A stretch of 64,000 bases of DNA. It comes from Hermatobates lingyangjiaoensis. Its lineage: Eukaryota; Arthropoda; Insecta; Hemiptera; Hermatobatidae. The position numbers and the translations under genes are program-made. The DNA lies in NCBI GenBank assembly GCA_026182355.1, contig JAPFBL010000309.1:543501-607500 (forward strand). Direction: 5' to 3'. This document shows, one piece after another, positions 54,980 to 64,000 of this stretch (positions within the stretch are counted from its first letter, which is position 1; every line of letters starts with the position of its first letter). The notes under the pieces are model-generated. The model had not been told where the DNA came from. It saw only the letters and a program-made list of their open reading frames with translations, and ran no database searches.

Positions 54980-57900
54980 TATTGTGAGCAAATTAATTAA
55001 ATAACTTCATCGATGAAGAACAAGTGACTGTCTGCGACAGGCCGCCACAACCCTTGCTCTCCAAAGTTACTTATTTCAATAAATTTCAAACTTAATTAAC
55101 AGATTAAATTTTACAATTAAAGTGAGACACAACTTTTGCTCACTCAACTGGGACATATAGCTTCATCAAGAATACATTTACTAATGTTTTAATTAAATAG
55201 ACTGAAATGTTGAAGTTAACAGACGGAATTCTGTTATTAGACACTCTAAATTTTAATCATTTGAAATGAAGTGTATAGTGTTATTAATTTAGTCCCAACT
55301 GGCACTATTTACAATGTTTTCGTTGTAAGTCAGTTTGATCTGGACTAAATACTTTTGATCTATTCCAAAGTAGGCAATTTAAATCAGAAAACAATTTTTT
55401 ACAGGAAACAAATAAAAGCCAGAAAATAAAATTATAAAATAATTAATAATGATTATGATGCCAAATTGTTAGACAATTTTGTGCAATAATTTTAGTTATT
55501 CCAAAGAGTCATAACATAAAAAAATATATTTCAAAAAAAATTTAGAGTATTTAAATAGTAATTAATATCTGACTAGGTAAAAATGAACGAGTTTTTTTAA
55601 CGTATATAATGAGTACATAAGTATACTCCTATACAGTAACACTAAGCACACACCCAGAAAATGAACCTTTATAGATATCTGAGTGATGAGGGATCCAAGA
55701 AAGAGTCTTTGAAAAGAATGTATGCAAGCATTCGATTAACCATTTTCGAACAGAATTTTTTTGTTAAATCCTTCAGAAATGGGAATAATGGGAACATCCA
55801 CAGCACTCAGTCATCCATCATTATTCAATTAAGTGTTCTTATTTTCTGTAAAAAGATGCAATATATAATTTAGAATTCTTCTTAGCTTATTATGCACCAG
55901 TTTATCATAAAACAAGAGTTAATTTGATCTACATTGCTAGAATATTAAAATGGATCTGATTTGAATAAAAAATTGTAACTATCGCTATGGTTTTCATACA
56001 AAATAATATATATTATTCAATGAAAATATGAACTCTTTTAAAATTATTTTTAAAATACTTTTCCAAATTAACGCCTAATACTGTTTTTTCATTGCAAAGT
56101 AAATGCTTCAGTTTTATAACTTCAATATAATAAATTTTAATAATATATAATATATTAGTTTTAATAAGCAAGTAAAAATTATTCATAAATATAATCGAAC
56201 CGATTTTTTATAAATATTTATTCTATTTCTTCTGACACTTTCTTGTTATATAAACTAAACAATATATTTTTGGAATCGAGATCATTAATACACGAAGTTT
56301 TCATTAATAAAAACTTTCATTATTAACAATTAAACTCATTACTGTTACCAAGAATTAGTGAAATTATTATCCATTTTTTTTCTTTATTAAAATATTGTAC
56401 ATCAATAAATGACATTGTAAACATGGTAATTTTTTTAAATATTCATTGATCTATTTAAAATGTCATTGAGCTAATTTAAAATTGAGCTATTGTATTTAAG
56501 GTCATACAATCTTTTAAAAAACAGTTACATAATCAAATCTGTATACAGAATATATTTTTTATATTTTTTGTTAAGTTATATTTTTGTTAAGTAACAAAAT
56601 CTATGTTATTAATTCTGATTCTATTTATATTTTAACGTAGAACTCGAAGCAATTGATTATAATTTTTCAAACCCTTCATTTTCATATTGCAAAAATAATT
56701 ATGAATATTTATATTAAATATATTATATAATTTAAATATGAATATTATATTATAAATAATTATGATTTATTCGTTGAATTAAACGTTTTATAGCAGTGAC
56801 AATAATGTATAGTAAATATTAACTGCTAGACAAATAACCAAAGTAAAGTAAATCAATAAATAATTAATAACAAACTGAAATAAATGTGTTTCTCATTTTA
56901 AAATGGTGTACTGAAATGACGGACTCATGGCAATATGAATGTATTTGATATTAAAAGTCAATTTCTGTTCATGATCTATAATATTTATGAATTATGTGAG
57001 GCAATTTAAGATGAGAGCAGTTTTGTTTGATTGTCGGTGAGATCTGAGAAAGATGAAAGTTTTTACATGATGACATTTTGTGAAGTCCAAGCAAGTACAA
57101 ATAAAAATATCTGTTATTTGAATTTTGAAGTTGTTACTATTGCATATTAGCCAGTCAGTTAGATTAAAACGATGAAATTATTGTTTAAATTTCAATTGAA
57201 TACATGCTATACGGATTTAAAGTAGTGATCTCTTGTTTTTAGTGTTTTCGTTATGGAGGAAATCTCTGTTAAATTATCAGCGTTCTACTTAAAGATGAAA
57301 TTACCAAATTATCTTGTTAAAGTAATTTTTCTATAAGATCTGTTTTTTTTTATTTAATATTATGTATTTAATAACGCACAATCTCTAAATGAACTAATTA
57401 GCATTTATTTTCGAATTTTGACAATGATATGAAAGATACACATTTTGTACGTATCCTTAAAGATTTTATGTTACAATATCAACTGAACAAAGATAATATT
57501 GTAATATAAACGCATTGAAGTTCTTGTTAAAGTATACACAAAAAACAGTTTATATTACAAGTCGTTTAAATAGACGAAGAAATCGGAAGGTTTATAAACA
57601 TTAAGTCAAACATGAAGTTTATTCATAATGTAGCCTATCCAGTCAACTGTTGACTCTTTAAGAAAAGCAAACTCTTTCCTTCTGTAAATATTTGCGTGGA
57701 TGCTGCTACACTGAGTAATAAAATTAACCCCACTGATTTGTACGTTGGCCAAAAGGATTTATCCAATAACTGAAGAGGATACTTTTTTTTTCATATCTTT
57801 TTTTAAAAACAAAATTTTTAATAAAGCAAAAGTTCGAAATGTAACAAATATTTAGATAAAGAAGTTATTAAAACCCAAGACTGCAAGGTTTATAATGTTG

Positions 57901-58440
57901 GTAGCGTTTAGGAATTGCTGAATGATTTAATTAATTTTACTTGAAATTCATATATTTCTTTTCTGTAAGTTTATTACTGTTGGTACTGCAAATATTAATA
58001 AGAGTAATAATACTTTTAACTTTTCTTTTATGTATTTGTTAATCTTACAACTTTCTAGCGTCATTATATTTAAAAAATATTTTACGATAAACATAAAAAT
58101 TATAAATAATATTTATTTGAATACTTGTTTCTCGCCCGCAATCAGTCGATGTCGCCCGTCAAGCCAAACAATATTTAGTGACTTAAATTCTTCTTCAAAA
58201 CCTTTTATACGTAATTCTCCTTAATTAAAGGCCCCTAAACTTTTCTGAAATCAACGTTAACCCCTTCCCAATATATTATTTTTTCTTACCGCCTTCTGAT
58301 ATAAACATTATTGAAAGCCACATGGAAGGCATCTTATATTTCTTCCACATTGGTAACGCCAAGAAATTGGATGACTTGGATTAAAATCGAATCAAAGCAT
58401 TTTCGTTTCCTACATACAATTAAATTTTACCACGCAGACA
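54980..58440. other. AT-rich stretch without recognisable gene
   Basis: Nothing recognised. The short ORF at 54779-54970 and those at 55661 and 58030 have no family resemblance that I can see. Confidence 0.5.
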
Positions 58441-58454
58441 AAATTATAGATATA

Positions 58455-58910
58455 CTACACTACCTGTGACTCTTTGTGTCACTCAGAAATTATAACAACA
58501 AGTGTTGAAATTAATTCACTGAACATTATTATTAATGCATTAAGGAAACAGATGACCCAAGCTTTTTATATAGTATTCTTAAAATGATTCAAGATATATA
58601 CACAGTAAAAATACTTAGCAAAATAAAAATCATTTAAAAGTAAAAAAATAATTTATTTTATCATATAAACAAATAAAACATCAATTCAAGTTATATACAG
58701 AATGGAATACATTTAAAACAAACAAAATGTAAATTGAAATATTCAATTTATTTATCTAACATAAAATAATATTAATGAAAGAAATGTGTCTTTATAATAT
58801 TACCTTAGAACATTCGTATTTTATCTGACAATTGTGTTCAAGTTTGTTTATAAAATTATTCATTTTTAACCTCTAATGTAGTAGGTTATTATATATTTGT
58901 TACATTAATT
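58455..58910 (+). repeat. Dispersed repeat, copy 2 (unclassified)
   Basis: Direct-orientation counterpart of 31415-31910, about 27 kb away. Shared runs: TGTGTCACT, TTCACTGAACAT, GACCCAAGCTTTT, GATATATACACAGTAA, AACATTCGTATTTTATCTGA, TTAACCTCTAATGTAGTA. Many substitutions and a roughly 30-base deletion around 58540. It runs directly into the tandem array at 58.9 kb. Confidence 0.75.
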
Positions 58911-59370
58911 TATAAAACATTTGCGTTACTGTCATCAGTGAGCACGCAAGCCTCTGTTCTACTCTTACTCCATGCCTTTATTTTATTACCAGTGTTTGTA
59001 TTCCGCAAATTGTAATTTTTTTTTTTGGTTATATTTATATATAATAGATTTTCACTGCTGTCATCGGCGAGGAGGCAAGTGACTGTCTACCCTAGATCCA
59101 TGCCTTTACATTTTTACCATTGTGTATATTATTCCAATTTTAATTCCAAATATTTTTTTTGTTACATTTATTTTTAATATATTTGTACTACTGTCATCAG
59201 TGAGCACACAAGCCAGTAGGCTACCCTAACTCCATGCCTTGAGTTTATTACCAGTGTTTATATTACGCAAATAATAAATTATTTTTTTGTTACATTTTTA
59301 TATAATACATTTGCAGTACTGTCATCGGTGAGCACGCAAGACACTTGCTACCCTAGCTCCAATTTTGGGA
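58885..59370. repeat. Degenerate ~130-bp tandem array, 4 copies
   Basis: The marker GTCATCAGTGAGCACGCAAG or its variants occurs at 58931, 59060, 59193 and 59321 (spacing 129, 133, 128). Units also share CTCCATGCCTTTA, TTATTACCAGTGTTTGTATT and TTTTTTGTTACATTT. Copies are clearly diverged. A single related unit lies after the dispersed repeat at about 31950-31990, so the array arose by expansion at the end of that repeat. Confidence 0.88.
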
Positions 59371-59379
59371 ATATAGTGA

Positions 59380-62300
59380 TAGTGATAATTGGATAACTTG
59401 GTTCTTTCAACTACCTCTGAGGGTTCATATATACATATATATAAACCCTTGTTCTGAATCTAAAATTCCTAAACTTTGTCATGTTGTCACATTAACTGAT
59501 TTAGTTTATCAATATTTGAACTATTTATCATATTTAATTATTTAAACTATCAGAAGAGAATGACTTAAGCATTTGGATACTACATATTCTTAAAAACTAT
59601 AAAAAAAAATTAAATAGAGTAATATGTGTAGCATATACTGTACTTCCTTTCTTCTGAATTAAATTTAAATTGGAATTGTTAAAAATATTCATATGAATAA
59701 AATTATTTTAGTTTTCAAAAAAAAAACAGGGAGATGATAATTATTTTACTTAACCCACTAGACGGTAAAACTCTAACCTCTCAAACGCTGAAGAAAAGTA
59801 ATTCTGGTTCTCATGCAAACTCCTAAATATTTAGAATTTCAAGTGGAATACCATTGTAGTCTTGAATAACTTTCTGCACCACAATTTTCACAGGCGTCTT
59901 TGGGGATTTACCGGGATACCAAGAGAAGAGATGGTTCAAACCAAAGAGTTAGTCGTTTATGAAATTAAAATGATATATTGCGGCTTAATTAACTTTTTTT
60001 GGAATCATTAATGAATATGTACGAATTACAATACTGGATTAATATTGACTTTTAAAAGTTATTTCTATCTAATTTGATGTGTATGAAAACAAATTAAGTT
60101 TTAGAAAAAAATTACTTAGATACTTTATAGCTTAGATACTGTAAAAAGTTGAAAAAACATACATACCAAATTTTTTCTTAATAGTACGTTAACTTTATTG
60201 TAGTTATCACTATTCAGTAAAATGAATATAGAGTATGTGCTTTCAAAGAAATACATTGAAATTTACAGATATTAAATACTATATAAAACTATAATTATAA
60301 AATCTACATTAAGTAACCTAAATAATTATAATTGACAGAGTACTCTTTGGATAAATTATTGGATTTGTACAGAGATCTGTCTCCCAACCACTTCTACTAT
60401 CATCACTCCATGAAGTACTTCAAAGGCTCTTACTAGTATTCCTGATAAGATTTATCAAATTCTCAGATAACTAGTTTCGGACTTACCAGTTCATGAATGC
60501 CATTCCTTCACACTTCATACCAATTCTATGATTTCCTCAAAGTACACTGTTTTATTAACAACTGCCAGCGCTTTTTCAAGGAGTTTTATTAAGAGAAAAA
60601 GTTAAATCACAGTTTTTCCGACATGACTTTCTTAAGTAGCAAACCAAATAGATGATTTGTTGCTTGTTACATCAAAACTTCCTTTGTTACGTTACATTTA
60701 AAACATAGCTTTCGAATTGTTTTCACATTAGTGAACACTTAACTTCCTTTAATGTCAAAAATAGTTCTCTGTATATCATACAACACTACAAATATTAGTT
60801 TGTTGTTCATAATCAGCGAAATCTTCTATTGCTTACAACAAGCATTTCTCAGTTATTTTTAGAAACTAAGCAATTCACTAGAGGTCAGCAACCAACGTTT
60901 TATCTCCTAGAAATTTAAGTTCTCAATCAGATTGTCCCCACTGCTTGCCTTTTTATTATTCACAAAATGCAACCTTTGTACATAATCATGAATTCATGTC
61001 ATTACAATGATAATCTCGTAATCTTTCTACAAATATTATTATGTAACATGATTATTTCATCTTTCTTACAAAAATTGTGGATTGCTTATTAATTGTTTAC
61101 GATTTTTTTCCTAGCATATCTTGAATAATCAGCTTGGTTATTTTTTCCTTATTTTTACTGTAATAATCTCAATGATTTTCAAAACCTTTCTAATTTTCAA
61201 AAAGGCTTTATTCAGTAAAGTGGCATTTAAACTTAACAAAAAAGTTAGCACCGATATTTGATATCACTGATTGGAGAAAAGTAATAGAAATCAGTCATTC
61301 TTTTAATTCAGTTGCATACAAAACAAATAAAGCTAAGAAACTAACAAATCATAAATTTATCTCTTTGAAATGGGTTTAAACTTCCGCAATCGCATATGAC
61401 CTATGATTACTGCAAATGAGGTAGATTGATTAAATTACATTGGACAGTTAAAATTTCTGATTATCTTACAGGAAATTTAAAATCAATCTGACAAATTTAT
61501 ATGCAGTTTGGAGTCAAAGTATTACATTGTATATAATGCACATATTTTTGTAGATATTTTTTCTGTAAAGGAATTTGATTTTTACATAATTAATTTACAA
61601 GTCATTGGTACTACTTTCAAAACACACATAAATTGTAGTAAATCTAGCTTTTACACCAATAAACATAATAAATCATATTTATGACTGAATCATTGGTAAC
61701 GTGTCACACAAAAAAAGTCCTAAAATTAATCGAACCTCTACTGAAATATAATAGTCAGTGAGTAAATCAAATAATCAGCTACAATTTTGCAAGTTACCTT
61801 ACTAGTTTTTTTTTGCAATTTTATGTCATTGAATTGCTACTATACAGTTTTCAAGTTTTACTGCTTAAACTAACATTTTCAATGGTTTAAAGTTGTATAC
61901 ATTAGATTGAAGACAAATGGGCTTATTTCTTGAAAAATTTAGTTATGTTTAAAAAAAAATTCACAGAAGCAATCTTGTAAAGAAAGTCTTATTATTTTTG
62001 AAAGTATGTTTTGCGATTTATACAGTAAGTTTTTAGCAATGTTGAAAGGATCTATTACAATAATGCAACAGCTGTTTTGTCCCTTATGTTGTATAAATCT
62101 TGTTGAAGATAGAAAAAAGGGACAACAGTTGGAGTTGCAGGCCATTCAGGCAAGGTCTGACATTTTACGGCAATAAAATACAGCCCTCGAAACAGGCTTC
62201 TACTTCAGCCAATAAGCTTCTGAGTCGGATGGAATAAAAGTTCATAGACTTAAATGTAAATAGTGCAGAAGTACAAAATGAACAGTTTTGTTTTTTTTTC

Positions 62301-62735
62301 GAAACTTTGTTACGGAAATATAACAAAACCTTTTAGTCCATAAATTTACTGAATCAGTTACACTATATCTGCATAACAAATCTACTTATTTCTATAAACT
62401 AGTAATGATAAAAAAGGTCAAATATCAAAATATAAAAGTTCCCTTAACTAAGTAGGACATAACTGATTTCTTCACTTTACAGTAAATAATGATCATTAAA
62501 AATAGCAATCTTAAAATCTTTTGATTGAATTTTGATATTTTAAATATGAATCCTAGCTGCATGTGAGCTTTTGCTAATCGAAATATTTTAAACACCTGAC
62601 AATTATTACATTTCACACATCTGGTACATATACGGTACTTTGTGTGGGTTAACCAGTATAGTTTTTTACAGTTGATTTTTTAAAAATATTAAGTCAAAAA
62701 TATCACTATTCTCTTTACTAAAACAATGACTAATT
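59380..62735. other. AT-rich stretch without recognisable gene
   Basis: Nothing recognised; the minus-strand ORFs at 61939 and 62425 have no family resemblance. Confidence 0.5.
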
Positions 62736-62741
62736 ACCATG

Positions 62742-63130
62742 CAGTAGTACCATACGAGTTTAATTCATTCTCAGATACAGCTCGTATTGCAATTTAGTCG
62801 TATTAAGAAACAATTTTTCACATTGAAATTTATATAAAAGTAAATAATTCGTTTCATTTTGAAAATTCCTCTCTTCATATTTATTTTTTAAAATAGAAAA
62901 TGTGCAATAGAAAAAATAAACACAGTACATGTAATATGAATGATAAAAATGCAGGCAAGAAATAATTCTGTATTATTAATCTAAAATGGAGACCATCTAG
63001 ACATGAGGAAGAGAGCTCGTCGTCATACTACGAATTTTTGATCTTCGTACGAGACACAAATACTTACGAATAGCTGCTCGTAAAGCGAATTGCTCGTACG
63101 ATCAGGCACTCGTATTAAGAAGTTCCACTG
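62742..63130. mobile_element. Pogo/Tigger-like MITE, copy 2
   Basis: Left end CAGTAGTACCATACGAG and right end, read on the minus strand, CAGTGGAACTTCTTAATACG form imperfect terminal inverted repeats. TA follows the right end and TG precedes the left (decayed TA duplication). The right half contains repeated TACGAG/CTCGTA motifs (CTTCGTACGAGACA, GCTCGTAAAGCGAATTGCTC). 389 bp, no transposase. The CAGTGGAAC-type terminus and TA target fit pogo/Tigger-like non-autonomous elements. Confidence 0.6.
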
Positions 63131-63134
63131 TATT

Positions 63135-64000
63135 CTTATTCACCTACTCTAAACAAATTAAATTTATAATTAACCAGTTTTTACTACAGTATTGATTGGT
63201 AGGAATGTCACGAGTTTTTGCAAAACTGCAGGGCAATAATTTTATTGTAAAAAAAGTATTATTACGGCAACTCAAGTAATATAAATATTCAGAAATTTAG
63301 TTTGTTCAGAAAAGGCTTTCTGCATGTTTCTCATTTATGTGAGATTTTTTAGAAATTATGCCCAACTGTTCTTAAAACATACCATGATTTTAAAGTCAAA
63401 ATTCAGGATAAGGCTATAGAACCATTTTTATAATTTCCTGTATTTCTCCTTTTTTATTGAATTAAATGATAAAAGTTTATAAGTTAATAAATAAAACCAA
63501 ATATCTGAATGTATAGGCAATACAATTCTTTCTTTAACTGATGATCTTCTGAAAAATAACCGATGAACATCAATGCAGGAAAGAGTATTAGTAAAAATTC
63601 ATGCAAACAATGGACTAATATAAAACTATTTCAGTAGAAGTCGTATTTAATAATTAATATAATATCATATACAGTATTAAATTCCCCCTTCTTCATGTAA
63701 ATATGGTTTTAACTAAAAATATTGAAGTAATTTATTTCTGCATTAATAATATGGTGAAAAAAGATTCTAGATACATAAAAGAAGTTAACAGGGACACAAT
63801 CTTCAACTAATGCTATTTTGGGAGCTCTCCATTGTTTTCCAAACCATTGTTGGACCCTTTGTTTCCTACAAGAACAGCCAGCTCTCTTAGCCGAACATAA
63901 TATAAAATATTGCCTTATTAAATCTCATTGAAAATTTATTATCAAGATTCGAATTAAAAACACATTTTTTTTATAAATTATTACAACAATAAGAATGTTT
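63135..64000. other. AT-rich stretch without recognisable gene
   Basis: Nothing recognised up to the window end. Confidence 0.5.

Overview
The window looks like AT-rich, repeat-laden nuclear DNA of an invertebrate animal. No convincing host gene or RNA polymerase III gene was found. Evidence for an animal genome is the set of element types: Penelope-like retroelements (PLEs) with a GIY-YIG endonuclease, a mariner foldback element, a tRNA-derived SINE, pogo/Tigger-like terminal repeats, and long (TA)n, (CA)n, (GT)n and (CT)n microsatellites. A cephalopod mollusc or a chelicerate would fit, but this is impression rather than proof. Most open reading frames are chance runs or translations of microsatellites (the recurrent 'IYIYIY' and 'HTHTHT' tails).

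Layout. 2.5-8.4 kb is a dense nest of PLE pieces: N-terminal fragments, a 5'-truncated body with reverse transcriptase (RT) palm, thumb and GIY-YIG endonuclease (about 5.5-6.7 kb), its 3' repeat with a hammerhead-like motif, and head-to-head copies ending in (TA)n. 8.4-16.4 kb is bare AT-rich sequence. A 32-bp perfect hairpin lies at 16.45 kb and a mariner foldback element with TA target-site duplication at 17.8-18.74 kb. A SINE lies at 20.6 kb, a hammerhead candidate at 21.4 kb and an approximately 890-bp PLE palindrome at 21.5-22.4 kb. One of two pogo-like MITEs is at 23.7 kb (partner at 62.7 kb). 31.4-32.1 kb is a dispersed repeat with a second copy at 58.4 kb. 32.4-34.0 kb holds an internally deleted PLE on the minus strand. 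37.6-38.3 kb holds three PLE terminal-repeat families side by side. 45.85-46.56 kb is a 112-bp minisatellite. 48.7-54.75 kb carries further hammerhead candidates and palindromes. 58.9-59.4 kb is a degenerate ~130-bp tandem array.

The unifying signal is a family of hammerhead-ribozyme-like motifs in the PLE terminal repeats. They share a CUGANGA box, one unpaired base, a short stem II, GAA, and then a self-complementary 4-6-nt stem III (ACAUGU, AGAUCU, AAUU, ACGU, ACGCGU, AGCU or AUAU in different families). An NUH cleavage site follows, and a stem I strand that pairs back to the bases before CUGANGA. The palindromic stem III suggests action as dimers. Hammerheads in PLE repeats, including minimal dimer-like forms, are established knowledge; the particular families, their inverted pairing and their (TA)n boundaries are read here directly. 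All coordinates come from reading by eye; no alignment or covariance search was run.
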